From Myotis daubentonii (lineage: Eukaryota > Chordata > Mammalia > Chiroptera > Vespertilionidae), in NCBI RefSeq assembly GCF_963259705.1, contig NC_081849.1, positions 61,228,093-61,292,092 of the forward strand: 64,000 bases of DNA. Reading direction: 5' to 3'. A program made the position numbers and the translations under genes. Below are positions 10,701-21,614 of this stretch, in pieces; positions within the stretch are counted from its first letter, which is position 1, and every line of letters starts with the position of its first letter. The notes below the pieces were generated by a model. That model saw only the letters and a list, made by a program, of their open reading frames with translations. It had not been told where the DNA came from and ran no database searches.

Positions 10701-11330
10701 CAGGGCCCCACACACGTTTGCCTCTGTAGTTGTCTTCCACCATAAATACAAAAATGCTATTGTGTGGTGTTCGTACAGAAAAATAATAGGATAGAAAGTT
10801 GAGGAGATCCATGTACATGTGGGACTTCAGTCTTTGATAAAACCAGTATTTAGAATTAATGTGGGCCCCAGCCAGTTTGCTCAGTGGATAGAGCATCGGC
10901 CTGCGGACCAAAGGGTCCCTGGTTTGATTCCGGTCAAGGGCACATACCTCGGTTGCAGGCTCCTCCCCAGTCCCGGGCAATGGTCCGGTGCGTGCAGGAG
11001 GCAACCAATCTGTGTTTCTCTCACATCAATATTTCTCTCTGTCTTTCCCTCTCTCTTCCACTCTCTCTGCAAATCAATGGGAAAATATCCTCTGGTAAGG
11101 ATTTAAAAAAAATTAATGTGGAATGGAATGGCTAGCAGTAAATATTGTTGGGACAACTGGTGAGTTTTTGGTGGGAATTCTTTATGTTAAATTGACAAGT
11201 TTAACTATATCAAAAAATTGTTAATTCTGTATAATAAATCACCACAGCAAAGCTGAAAGATAGGCAACCTTTCAAAGATGCTTTTCTCTTTATCAGACCC
11301 CCAGTAAAATGATGGTGAAATCACAGTCCA
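10701..11330 (+). repeat. L1 ORF2 3' relic, split by a Ves SINE
   Basis: 'gggacttcagtctttgataa' before and 'gttgggacaactggtgagtt' plus 'ttgacaagtttaactatatc' after the SINE match the L1 ORF2 C-terminal stretch. The frame is destroyed. The SINE at 10865-11110 landed inside it. Confidence 0.65.
10865..11110 (+). mobile_element. Ves SINE with 11-bp TSD, nested in L1
   Basis: Forward Ves: 'tttgctcagtggatagagca' (A box region), 'ggtttgattccggtcaaggg' (B box region), pyrimidine-rich tail and A-rich end. The duplication AATTAATGTGG is at 10854-10864 and 11111-11121. The 3' end carries the 'aaaatatcctctggtaagg' variant seen in an older Ves group. Confidence 0.93.
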
Positions 11331-11936
11331 CTCCATATGCCCACAAGGGCAAAGAGAGTGGGAGAGGAGTTATCAAGGCATGAGAGTTTTTTTTATCATT
11401 CTGGGGAGAAGCACAGCAAGCAGACGACAGGTAACTGATCTAGTAGAAGAATCTGAAGGGAAAATCGATAGGTGGGTAGCCGGATCCAACTCGCTCAACA
11501 ACCTGGAGGGCTTTGGACCCAGAGTCGCCAAGTGCGGCTGAGGGAGGGGAGGTGTGGGCTGAGGGCTGGAGATTAGTTCCGACTCTGCATGGAGTGCGGC
11601 TGGGGGAGCCCAGATCTCCCTGACTCCTGTGCTGCCTGGAATCCAACCTGTGGGCAGCAACCCAGCACTTTCTTCCCCGGAGACACGGGCCTCAGAAAAC
11701 CCCACCTGCGGACACCTGAGGGTCCCCAAGCGAAACAGTCAGTGCTCGGCTGACTGTCCTACACGGAAGCCCCCTGGCCGACAAGTAGGGTCCATGCCAC
11801 CCATCAGCCTGTACGGGCTCTTTGTAACATAAGCAACAAAACAAGGGACGCCCGGCATTTTAAGAAATACGCCACCATGGAAGAGATTCAAATGAGCCAA
11901 CAGGAAACACAAACCTGGTAAAGAAGGTCATTCATA
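11331..11936. other. Unassigned sequence
   Basis: GC-rich around 11480-11800, with a 118-codon minus-strand frame (11373-11729) lacking any motif. No repeat is recognised. Confidence 0.5.
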
Positions 11937-11944
11937 CACTAGGC

Positions 11945-12177
11945 CAGTGATGGCGAACCTATGACACACGTGTCAGAGGTGACACGCGAACCCATTTTTT
12001 TGGTTGATTTTTCTTTGTTAAATGGCATTTAAATATATAAAATAAATATCAAAGATATGTCTTTGTTTTACTATGGTTGCAAATATCAAAAAATGTCTAT
12101 CTGTGACACGGCACCAGAGTTAAGTTAGGGTTTTTCAAAATGCTGACACGCTGAGCTCAAAAGGTTCGCCATCACTG
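11945..12177 (+). mobile_element. Non-autonomous hAT element (233 bp), family A copy 1
   Basis: The ends CAGTGATGGCGAACC and GGTTCGCCATCACTG are perfect 15-bp inverted repeats. The 8-bp target duplication is CACTAGGC at 11937-11944 and CACTAGGA at 12178-12185 (7 of 8). It is internally AT-rich and non-coding. The same family occurs at 40597-40815 in the opposite orientation. Confidence 0.95.
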
Positions 12178-12319
12178 CACTAGGAGAAGTGTTTTTAAAA
12201 TCTTTTTTGGTGTCCTCAAATGGATACTAGAAGATATTGTGCCCATAGATAAGAACAGGTCACCGTGAAAAAGGGACAGTACTAGAATAATAAAAGGTTC
12301 TTGGAAATTAAAAAATCTG

Positions 12320-12411
12320 ATCTAACCCGCAAACCAGGTACATACCCTTGACCAGGAATCCCACCAAGACCTTGCTGTGGGCTCTAACCACTGACCGACA
12401 CTGGCCAGGGC
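12320..12411 (-). mobile_element. Ves SINE fragment (5' tRNA part only)
   Basis: Reverse copy of the tRNA-related head only: 'aaaccaggtacatacccttg', 'accaggaatcc', 'ccgacactggccagggc'. The GA-rich and tail parts are missing, so it is truncated. Confidence 0.7.
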
Positions 12412-12776
12412 TTTCTTCCCAAATTAAAAGAGAGACCTGCTTTCACAGTGTGTCTGGCTCCAAATAAGATGAGATTCCAGGAAATGCCAGCCTGCCCTGC
12501 TGGGCACTTTCAACCCAACATAAGACAGGGGAAGCCAGGATGGGCAAAGCTCTGTTCTCTGCTAGGGTTGCCATCTTGTCTCCGGAGGTAAAATGCAGAA
12601 TTCATTTAGGCCCGTTGCTCTTGTGGCATTGCCTTCTTTTCCCATCATTTCTTTCAAAAAACCATGCATGTGTCATTTGAGGACTCTCCTCCATAATGAA
12701 GGCTTTCCTCTTTTGCGCATTACTGGGGCTCTGAAAGCCAGGAGGCTTACTCATACTTGGGATTCCGTATTACCCA
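12412..12776. other. Unassigned sequence
   Basis: Nothing is recognised in this stretch. Confidence 0.5.
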
Positions 12777-12900
12777 GTGGTTTAAACTTTTAATTTCCAA
12801 ATAATTATAGATGTAACAAGAAGCTGCAAAAATAGGAGGCGTACCTTCACTCAGCTTCCCCCGGTGATAACAGCTTACGTAACGCCGTTCACTCTCAAAA
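12777..12900. repeat. L1-like relic
   Basis: 'aataattatagatgtaacaa', 'gaagctgcaaaaatagg' and 'cagcttcccccggtgataac' recall a widespread mammalian L1 non-coding segment. Diverged. Confidence 0.45.
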
Positions 12901-13021
12901 ACAGGAAGCTGCATTGGCACACACCACACATGTTCATCGAGAAACGTGCACACACTTGGGACAGCCGTGTGATATCGCCTCCGAGAAGGTAAAGCGGGTA
13001 AGAGAAAGGAGACAAAGAAAG

Positions 13022-13022
<1 letters not shown>

Positions 13023-13070
<48 letters not shown>
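13023..13070 (+). repeat. (GT)n-(CG)n microsatellite
   Basis: Nineteen or so GT units run straight into CGCGCG and GTGTG. Alternating purine-pyrimidine DNA of this kind can form Z-DNA. Confidence 0.95.
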
Positions 13071-13298
13071 ATGCATATTCCTCCATGAGTCACTGTTTTC
13101 AGCGAGCGAGGCAGTGTTTTTTCTGCGTTCGTTGGGTGACACCAACACATAGTTGTCTTCTCATCCCCTCTTTTTGTGATGGAGATACCAAAGCAGGCAG
13201 GCGCACCCCCTGGAGACAGGGGAATCCTCTGGCAGCGGACTTCCCGGTGCTGCCGAACTTTCCTGGGATCTGCACTGCCCTCTAGGACGCGCCACCCA

Positions 13299-13503
13299 GG
13301 CCCTGGCCTGTGCGGTTCAGTTGGTTAGAGCGCTGTCCCATGCACCGAAAGGTTGGGGGTTTGATTTCCGGTCAGGTGGCAGGTTCCATCCTGGGTTGGG
13401 GTGCATGCAGGAGGCAACTGATCAGTGTTTCTCGCTCACATCGGTGTTTCTCTCTCTCTCCCTTCCTCTCCCTCAAGTCAATAAACATATCCTCAGGTGA
13501 ATA
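13299..13503 (+). mobile_element. Ves SINE (diverged subfamily)
   Basis: 'ggttcagttggttagagcgc' and 'ggtttgatttccggtcaggt' give the tRNA-like A and B regions. They are followed by a CT-rich stretch and 'gtcaataaacatatcctcag'. No clear target duplication remains. Confidence 0.8.
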
Positions 13504-14629
13504 TGAAACCAAACCAAACTACCTGTCGACCTTTCAGTTTAGGGATGAGGGGGCTAGGCGTAGGGAACTGACTTGTCCAGCAGCACCAGGACGGGGGTGC
13601 ATTCCCCTGATGTCTGTTCTAGAACTTTCCCCACCACATCCCGTGCCTCCCAAAGGCCTGCTTGTTTTGCCATCATGTTGGGCACCGACGGACAAGGCCA
13701 CACTCACTTAAGTCCCGAGGCTGTGGCTCTGCCCCTTCTCCCTTGCTCCCCTGCAGTGAATTTTCCAAATCTCTTCTCAGTGCCACAGCCTTCCGTGTTG
13801 ACAGCTCATGCACCGGTGGCCACAGACATGCCTTGTTTGTGGTGGAGGAAGCTCAGAATGGGAAGGAGGGATTTTCTTCCGCCTTGGGAGTGTTCGCACA
13901 TCAGCAACATGCCAGTTTTTTCCCGATATAAGTAACAGTTATCCTTATTTTCGATCCCAGTTTCTAATATGTGACTCCCTCGATCCCCTCGCTGAGCCGG
14001 GGTCGTTGGGTGTGTGCGCGATTCTGAGCTCACTGTCTAGGCTCAACCACTTGGCCTGGAAAATTTCTGATTTTGTCAGTTCACAAAACTAGCCCACGAC
14101 AAAACAATGGCTCTCTTCTGTCAAGTCTCCGCATAGCAAAAGGCTGGCTGCAAGGGAAAACGATGGATAACACCATTCAGAACATTTTATCTTTCTTTCT
14201 TGACCTTGAGATCTTGATCTTTCTCAAGATGGTCAATATCCAACAGCGCCTACAATCGGTCCCAGCGGTTCTCATTTTATCTGATGCCATTTTTCCTAGT
14301 TACACGACGGAGTCTACTTTTAAACTTTCCTCTTCCCACTGTTTGCTGCTTGAAAAATTTAAGTGGCCGTTTTTCACCTGCAAAAATACTTCTTATTTTC
14401 TTGCAAAAATGCTTTTGATGTATATTTTCTTTTACCACTTTCTTAATATCAACATTTTAGTTCCCCAGTCTTCTTTTCTCACCAGCTTATATTTTTAAAG
14501 ATGTGATCCAAGATGAAAGGGATCTTAAAGAAATTTAGAAGTTACGTTGCAGCTTTCCATGACAGTTGATGTAACAAATCTTAAAATAAAAAATGTTTTC
14601 TCTAATCTCACTATTCCCCAGGATATACA
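13504..14629. other. Unassigned sequence
   Basis: A GC-moderate part (13560-14060) is followed by an AT-rich part. A forward 141-codon frame (14073-14498) is rich in F, L, I and S from AT-rich DNA and has no motif. No repeat is recognised. Confidence 0.45.
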
Positions 14630-15850
14630 GAATACCCAAATATTCCTGGTGTTTCCTCAAAACATTAAAAATAGAACTACCATATGATCCAGCAATTCCA
14701 TTTCTAGGTATATGCCCAAAATAACTGAGAGCAAAATCCTAAAGAAATATTTGCACACCCATAGCATCACTACTCACAATAAACAAAAAGTGCAAACAAC
14801 CCAAGTGTGCATCAATAGATGAGTGACTAAACAAAATGTGATATATGCAGACAATGAACTATTACTCAGTCTTAACACATGCTACAACAAGCATGTCAAA
14901 CTTTAGCCCTGACGACCACATATGGCTCACAACAAATATTTTTGCGACCCAGCCAATATAACAGTATGTAAGAAACGTTTTAATAAAAATTTCATAACTT
15001 AATTTTTACAATATCCTGTTATACATAATAACGAACTACAACAATTCGCTAATGACTCATTACTATAATCGTGTTGCATTCATTTTCCCTACGCGCCTTA
15101 CGCGCAGGCGCACCATTTCCCTCCACTAATACCAGCAGCGAATATTTTAGCAGCCGATAGCCACATCATTAGTCTTGTACTGACTTGTTTGGTGTGCGCA
15201 ACAGGAAATATTTCGCTTTCGGAGAAAAAGAAAAATAGGTTTACTTGCATTATGCTTATTAATTTGTGCAATTATTCAGTGTCTGGTAAGTTAATGTTTA
15301 AGAACAAATATTAATTTTTATTAAAATGTTCTATTATTTTATGTTAACAATTACTCATTTATTTCAGCTCTTTGTATTCAGTATGTCTATCAAAATAAAC
15401 CTACGTTTCTATGAAAATTGAAGGGTTTTTTTGTTTTGGTTTTTTTGCGGCCCACATCAACTTAAACCTTGTTTATTTGGCCCGTGTTAGCCTTTGAGTT
15501 TGACATGCTTGTGCTACAACATAGATGGACCTTGAGAACATTATGTTTCGTGAAAGAAGCCAGTCGCAAAAGGACAAATATTGTGCCATTCCACTTCCGG
15601 GAGGTACCGAGAGAAGTCAAATTTATAGAAATGGAAAGAAAAGAGATGACTGGCAGGGGTTGGGGAGGGGCAAGTGGGGAGTTGTTGTTTAACGGGTATA
15701 GAGTTTCAAGATGAGAAAGTTCTGCAGATTGGTGGTACAACCATGTGAATAAACAGCACTCTCCTGAGCTGTACACTTAAAAAATGATTAAGGTACTACA
15801 TTTTATGTTATGTATATGTTACCACAATTAAACTTGGGGGAAAAAAAGAT
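14630..15850 (+). repeat. L1 3' end, split by a 624-bp hAT element
   Basis: 'agaactaccatatgatccag' and 'caattccatttctaggtata' (end of ORF2/3' region) lie left of the insertion. 'catagatggaccttgagaac' and 'acacttaaaaaatgattaag' lie right of it. The two halves join smoothly if the hAT element and one target copy are removed. The frame is dead. Confidence 0.85.
14888..15511 (+). mobile_element. Non-autonomous hAT element (624 bp), family B copy 1
   Basis: The ends CAAGCATGTCAAAC and GTTTGACATGCTTG are perfect inverted repeats. The exact target duplication TGCTACAA lies at 14880-14887 and 15512-15519. Termini read 'tatggctcac' on the left and 'gcggcccaca' on the right, as in other hAT relatives. 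The interior has no credible coding frame. An NRF1-like CGCGCAGGCGCA is at 15101-15112. A second copy is at 33360-34220. Confidence 0.95.
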
Positions 15851-16499
15851 CAAGATGAACCAAAACCCCAATTCGCACGCTGTTTGAAGCGTTTGCCAAA
15901 GCAGACGTAATTCAGTTTTTCTTTGTGCTTAGGGAAGCACACGGGTGGTGGGTGCCACGCTTAGAAGAACAGGTAGACAGATAGACTCTAACCAGAGCAA
16001 GTGGGATGACGCAAATATGGCGGCACAAAGAGTGAAAGGAGCTGGAGATGTCGCGCCTGGAGAGGGGGGATTCAGGATGGAAGTCACCTGTTTCCTCAAA
16101 TACCCGAAGGGCGGTCCTGTGAAGGAGAAGTCTTAGAGCTGACCCAGTTGCCTCCCAAGATGGACTTTGAGCTGGGTGGGAGCTCCCGACACACACATCG
16201 CAATGGAAACGGTCCATGGAAACGCTGTTTAAATGTGGAATGGGCTGTCTCAAAAATGGTTTTGAAGAAGAGTCTGCAAAGCTGCTTACCTGGATGCTAG
16301 AGAAGGAATTCTTCAGAAAAGCGCTTGCCTCCACAGAAACCCAGACCCTTCCTTTTCTTTGAGATGCCCCGCATCCACGAAGGGCCTCCCTGACGCTGTC
16401 GTCTAAGTGAATCACCTCTCTAGTCTGGGTACATTCTGTCCTGCCCAGTTTGGGATCTGCGACGTGGCTCGGCTTGAACCTCGCCTTCAGATCCCCATG
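15851..16499. other. Unassigned sequence with a 213-codon chance frame
   Basis: The minus strand of 15912-16553 is open for 213 codons. The product is rich in S, H, R and C with no recognised domain, and its N-terminal end overlaps L1-like sequence. I do not call a gene. Confidence 0.45.
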
Positions 16500-16895
16500 A
16501 ACTCCACAGACATATTGTTCGACGGTGCACAATGGTTTGATATATGTACACACTGTGCAATGACTACCACAATGCAGTTAAATAACACACAGATACCTTT
16601 CCATTAGCTTTGGTGAGAAATTCAAGATCAACTCTTTGAGCCAGTTTCAAGGTACAATGTATGCTCTGCATTAGATTCCCCAGACCGTATTCCTCTCCAA
16701 AGTGAACGTTTGAGCCCTCTGAGCAACCTCTCCCCCTCCCCCCAGCCCCCGCCCCGTAACCACTGCCCTACCCTCTGCTCCACTGCTCTACCCTCTGCTC
16801 CACTGCTCTACCCTCTGCTCCACTGCTCTACCCTCTGCTCCTATGAGTTTGACTTTTTAAGATTTCACACAGAAGTGCGATCAGACAACATTTCT
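16500..16895 (+). repeat. L1-like relic containing a minisatellite
   Basis: 'ggtttgatatatgtacacac', 'attagattccccagaccgta', 'cccccagcccccgccccgta' and 'ctatgagtttgactttttaa' follow the order of a well-known mammalian L1 non-coding segment. The short 'ccactctaccctctgct' portion has been tandemly amplified (16760-16839). Confidence 0.7.
16760..16839 (+). repeat. 20-bp minisatellite, 4 copies
   Basis: Unit CCACTGCTCTACCCTCTGCT. Copies 2-4 are identical and copy 1 differs by one base. It lies inside an L1 relic whose single-copy version has one such unit. Confidence 0.97.
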
Positions 16896-17550
16896 GTCAA
16901 TTACATCTCAATAATACCGGGGAGAAAATCAATTTTAGGACCGGACCCTGAGGCCTTGCGGGGACTTTCTTGCCAACCCTCGGAAGGATGCATGATCTTC
17001 CTTGGAGGCAAACTTCATTGAGGCCCTTATCACTTTCCAACTATTTATGAGTTTAGGCCGAGGCGGATTGTGTTTTGACACAGGGACCACAAATATTGGC
17101 TCTTCCAAGGCTACAGTCTCACATTCATAACAATGAGATTTCAGATTTCAGACTTAAATATGGAACAGCCAGGACGTGTAATCTCTCAGCCCGCAAGCGG
17201 CGCCTGCCTTTGCAGTTATTTAAGGGACCGGGACAGCGGCAGTAAAATGTGATTTAGCAGCAAAGGGACCGGATTGGAAAGCTGTGCCCCCACCCCTTCC
17301 ACACTCACCTGTAATTTAGGAGGCACGAGAAGAGGCGTGTTGAAGGTGGGAGGAGGCTCGGGTGGTAGACTCACAGAAAACAGTTCAGGTCCGTTTTACT
17401 ACAATTTCATCCGGAGTTTCTCCTGGAGTTCGAGGTGAAAGCCCTCCCCTGAAGGAGCCGGACTCTGGACTTCCCTTCAGCCAGACCAGGCGACGTTATG
17501 TGAAGGGCCTGGACTAAAGCCCATTTGAGCATCTGGAGAAACAGCCTATC
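16896..17550. other. Unassigned sequence
   Basis: No gene or repeat is recognised. Confidence 0.5.
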
Positions 17551-17555
17551 TGTGT

Positions 17556-17648
<93 letters not shown>
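17551..17648 (+). repeat. (TG)n-(AG)n compound microsatellite
   Basis: About 50 bases of TG (one interruption) are followed by about 46 bases of AG, directly at the tail side of a reverse Ves SINE. Confidence 0.97.
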
Positions 17649-17650
<2 letters not shown>

Positions 17651-17845
17651 TTTAATCCTCACCCGAGGATATTTTCCCATTGATTTGCAGAGAGAGTGGA
17701 AGAGAGAGGGAAAGAGAGCGAAACAGTGATGTGAGAGAAACACGTCGATTGGTTGCCTCCTGCACGCCCCTGACTAGGGCCCTGGCCGGGGATGAGCCTG
17801 TAACCAAGGTACATGTCCTTTACCAGAATCGAACCCGGGACCATA
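17649..17845 (-). mobile_element. Ves SINE, head-truncated
   Basis: 'ttaatcctcacccgaggata' (tail variant), GA-rich tract, 'gattggttgcctcctgcacg' and 'ccagaatcgaacccgggacc' are in reverse order. The A-box end is missing, so the copy is incomplete at its 5' end. Confidence 0.85.
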
Positions 17846-19377
17846 GAAATGACAAAACCAGAAATTAAACTGTAGGCTACAGGGAATGGGTGGGGACGGG
17901 CTGGGAAGGATGGGAGAGTGGCGGTGGGGCAGCAGGATCAGGAGAAGGGACAGTCCTCTAAGTACATGTTTTTAGAGCTCTGACTTTTAGAACCCTGGTA
18001 ACATCTTACACACCTCAAAACGCCATTAACACCAACCCACACATGGAGGGAACCCAACATGGAATACAAACAGTAACAAATGAGCCTAATCGTGTAACAC
18101 GTGAATAACAGAACCACACTGACGGGGGTGAGGCGAAAAGGAAGTAACCTAAGCAAACGAGTCAACACTGGGAGAGCCAATAAGAGCAGAAATTAATCAC
18201 CGAACAATTTAATCAGTTTACTATCAGTAGCCACAGGTATTGAGGATATGTCACCTTGCTGCGGGCATGGAGACCTCTAGACCCTGAAGCCACAGGGTTG
18301 GGACCTGTTATTGACCAGAAACATGGGGCTCGGCTCGGAGGGCCCAAGCAGGTAGAAAACCCAGGATGTGGACTCTTTTGGGTACAAAACACACGATCTT
18401 TCCACCACACAATTCTAGGTCTTTAGATATAAACAAACTGAGGAAAACATTAACAACAACCAAAAAATAGGGCCAATCCCTCACTCCACACCTTTATCTG
18501 TTTGGTAATAATGGGGGGAGAAATAATAAAAATACAGCTCAGGTTTCTCAGCTCCTCTTTTTTAAAGCAAAAGGTTTGCTAAACTTAGGAGTGGGGTAGG
18601 GGGAGAGAGATAGGATTAACCTCGCAAGCTCCATTAAATATCATAGGCCCCCTGGAATTACCAAATATGTAAAATTTCAAATAATAAAAAGTAAATAAAA
18701 CTTTACTTATCTGAATAAGACTTTCCCATTAGCGCCAGCCATACTCATTCCTGTGAGTGGTCCATTGGGGGAAGGAGAATTCTAGAAGGACAGCAGAAAT
18801 CTTTCTCTAGTCCCCGGGCCCAACGGATGGGCGGCTTTTATACAATAGTGCCATCTACTGGAATGACTCAGAATTATAGGACACTCTAGAAAGGCTCAAA
18901 GTCTGTTTTCGGCTTCACCTTTAAAACGAGCTAAAAAATGTTAAGATCTCCATTCTTGGTTACTAACAGCTCTATTTTATGAGTTTTCATAGGGCACAGA
19001 CCTGGCTGATTCCTGGGTATGGACTAAAACCCCACAGCAGCTCAAGGGTTTCATACTGGGACAAACAGAAAGAGATGCATCTCTGGAAATTCGAGATTCT
19101 TTTTCATTTGAAATTGGAACAAAAAATTATTGCAAGGAACGGTTCTTTGTAGAAAGAAAAGAACACTTAGAGGGGCCAAAGGGGAAGAGAGTCACCATAT
19201 TTCTCCTGCTAAAAACAACCATCCTTTACATTTCCTGATGCTCTCAGTATTTACAATTCTGGAATCATATTGTCTCTATTGTCCTATAAAAATCTTCCAA
19301 AATAATGATATAATCATGACTCTATATAATCACCATTGTTCCAAATATATTGTATATAAAATCATGATTATGTATAA
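17846..19377. other. Unassigned sequence
   Basis: There is no gene. A CTCF-like motif is noted separately at 18847-18861. 18650-18720 and 19230-19370 are strongly AT-rich. Frames up to 83 codons lack motifs. Confidence 0.5.
18847..18861 (-). promoter_or_regulatory. CTCF-like motif
   Basis: The reverse complement CCAGTAGATGGCACT fits the CTCF core consensus CCA-S-YAG-RKGGCR closely. Not inside a recognised transposon. Occupancy cannot be judged from sequence. Confidence 0.45.
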
Positions 19378-19520
19378 CTAGAGGCCCGATGCACGAAATT
19401 CGTGCGAGAGTAGGCCTTCCTTCCCCCAGCTGCCGGCACCGGCTTCCCTCTGGCACCTGGGACCCAGGCTTCCCTCTGGCCACAGGTCTAATTAGCATAT
19501 TATGCTTTTATTATTATAGA
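19378..19520 (-). mobile_element. HeliBat-type non-autonomous helitron (143 bp)
   Basis: Read in reverse, it starts TCTATAATAATAAAAGC and ends with a hairpin (GCACGAATTTCGTGC), then ATCGGGCCTCTAG. The CTAG 3' terminus, the 3' hairpin and insertion between A (19377) and T (19521) are the helitron signature. Only the two ends and a short GC-rich core remain, so it was moved in trans by a Rep/helicase protein. Confidence 0.93.
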
Positions 19521-20540
19521 TCATTGTTCTGAACAATGTTGTGATCCTCATGCTACAGGCCAGTGCCCATCCCTGTTTCATTTCTGTTTCATTCGCATAA
19601 CAGGGTCTCAGGGTCTGAGCAAGGACTTGGCTCTCGCGTGGGTGCTTAGCTGTCCAACTGGCCCTAAAACACCTCCTATGGATAAGAAGGCAAAAGAGCA
19701 GGAAGCTAACTATTTGCCACCTCTGGTTCCCCCTCTTTCAGACAGTCTTTTTCATGGAAGCGGAGAAGTGAGGGTGCAGGGAGGTTGAATCACAGAACAC
19801 AAAATAAAAGCCCCGTTGCCAAAGGCTCTGAACCAGGAGTCTGCTGCCATCTCTTAACTATTTAGAAGCCATCGTGACCAAATTGGAAGAAACTCACTCC
19901 AGTTTTAAGAGGAATACGGAAGTCACTGGAGTTATTTTGAATGTCTCTGCTTTTCTGAGAGAAAGGCAGATGGCCACAGACATTGAATGATTTCCTCCGA
20001 AATTATCCTGAATTCTAAAAAGATCGATATTCTTACACGTTAGGGGTTATTCCTAGCAAGGATCCTCAATGCAGACGGTTCTACTCTGTTGGCCGGGCCT
20101 TTCCTCTTTTCTGGGTATAAGTGCCCGGGTGCCCATTGTGTGGAACCTAGAAAACAGTTCTATTTTTAAAAGCCTGCCATGGGGTTATGGTTGTTTTCTG
20201 TCCACTTCTCTGACATAAGTGGCTCCTCTTAATGATTTACTTGGTTCTGAGGCCTTGTTCAGGAAAACAGCCTTCAGGGAGAACATCCTTCCTCTGGGAA
20301 GACAGGCAACAGAACATGCAACACTTGGCAATGATTTACTTCACCGTGTGGCTTCCAGGGGGCCCGGGTGGAAATGGCAGATCGTATGTCTATACTTGAC
20401 TCTGAAGTTCTGTGAAGACAAACATGATTCCTCATATATCACAGAAAGGAAATGAAGTCCCATAAGATGCTGAATGAAGCTAACATCTCAGTCTTCCTTC
20501 CACAGTGCATTTTGCTTAAGTTATATTCCCGGCCTGTCCT
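19521..20540. other. Unassigned sequence
   Basis: No gene or repeat is recognised. A 78-codon frame at 20219-20455 carries no motif. Confidence 0.5.
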
Positions 20541-20544
20541 TGAT

Positions 20545-20785
20545 GGGGGTACGAGTCAAGGGTGTGGACCTGGATGCCTGGTTTGAGTCTAGGGCTCTGT
20601 ACTTGACTTCACTGTGTATTAGGCAAGTTGCTGATCTCGCTTTACTCAGGATTCTAAACTGTAAAAGGGGATGATGATAATAATAGCATATTATCTCAGA
20701 GAGTTGTTAAGATGATTAAATTAATAAAGCATTTTGAACAGTGCCTAGAAGAGAAAAATCACACAATAAATATTAGCTACTGTTG
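20545..20785 (+). repeat. MIR SINE, nearly full length
   Basis: 'ggatgcctggtttgagtcta', 'taggcaagttgctgatctcg', 'taaactgtaaaaggggatga', 'agagttgttaagatgattaa' and 'gaacagtgcctagaagag' follow the MIR order from tRNA part to tail. Confidence 0.75.
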
Positions 20786-20814
20786 TCTTCAAGGTCAATT
20801 CAATTATATACTAA

Positions 20815-20992
20815 CTAGAGGCCCAGTGCACGAAATTCGTGCACGGCTAGGGTCCCTAGTGGCTGCCCGCTGCCGGCATAGGGCCTCCCTTCGTTCCGTG
20901 ACGCCCCACGGTGGTCAGCGCAGCCTAACTCCCAGTCGGTGCAAGTCCTGCCCATGGGGACAGTTTGCATATTAGCCTTTTATTGTATAGGA
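20815..20992 (-). mobile_element. HeliBat-type non-autonomous helitron (178 bp)
   Basis: Read in reverse, it starts TCCTATACAATAAAAGGC and ends GCACGAATTTCGTGCACTGGGCCTCTAG (shown here by its two halves: a 15-bp hairpin, then the CTAG end). It is inserted between A (20814) and T (20993). Same orientation as the copy 1.3 kb upstream but with a different core. Confidence 0.93.
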
Positions 20993-21059
20993 TAGTTATT
21001 TCAAGTATTGAAAAATAACAGCAAAGGTATTAACATAATTTAAGTGACATTAATAAAAT

Positions 21060-21435
21060 CATTAATTTCCAGTTGGCGGGTGCTTACTATATGCCAGACA
21101 CATTATGTATTTTCTTTTCTTTTATTCTATTTTACTGATTTTCGAGACAGAGGAGAGGGAAAAAGAGAGAAACACTGATGTGAGAGAGAAACATCAATCA
21201 GCTGCCTCCTGCATGCCCCCTACTGGGGAATGAGCCCACAACACAGGTATGATGGGGAATTGAACCAGGGACCTCCTGGTGCATGGGATGACGCTCAACC
21301 AACTAAGCCACACCAGCCAGGGCCTTATCCCCATTTCAGAGATGGCAAGCTGGAGTCTCAAAGAAATTAAGTAGCTTTCCTAAAGTCACACAGCTAGCAA
21401 GTGGCAAAGCCTGTCTTAAATTCTGGGCTCCTCCA
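21060..21435 (-). repeat. MIR SINE, split by a Ves SINE
   Basis: 'gtgcttactatatgccagac' on the left and 'atccccatttcagagatggc', 'gtcacacagctagcaagtgg' on the right make one reverse MIR. A Ves element sits in the middle. Confidence 0.75.
21109..21322 (-). mobile_element. Ves SINE nested in MIR
   Basis: Reverse Ves: T/A-rich tail, 'gagaaacatcaatcagctgc', 'gaattgaaccagggacctcc', 'accaactaagccacaccagc', 'cagggcc'. Moderately diverged, with no clear duplication. Confidence 0.85.
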
Positions 21436-21614
21436 CTGTTAAACCCTGTGGACGTTTCAGCTGCCAGATAGATGATGACACACTAAACAACGTTAACCTG
21501 GCATCATTTATCTGATGTAATGACAACAGTTTGCTTGTAGTTCAAAAGACGCTTTTCTGATTGAGAGAGGCCAGAAATTTCTTTGACACTATAGGTCACT
21601 TCAAGATAAGTTGT

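Noticed and set aside
15912..16553. 213-codon minus-strand frame
   Set aside because: No recognised family, odd composition, and its N-terminal end falls in L1-like sequence.
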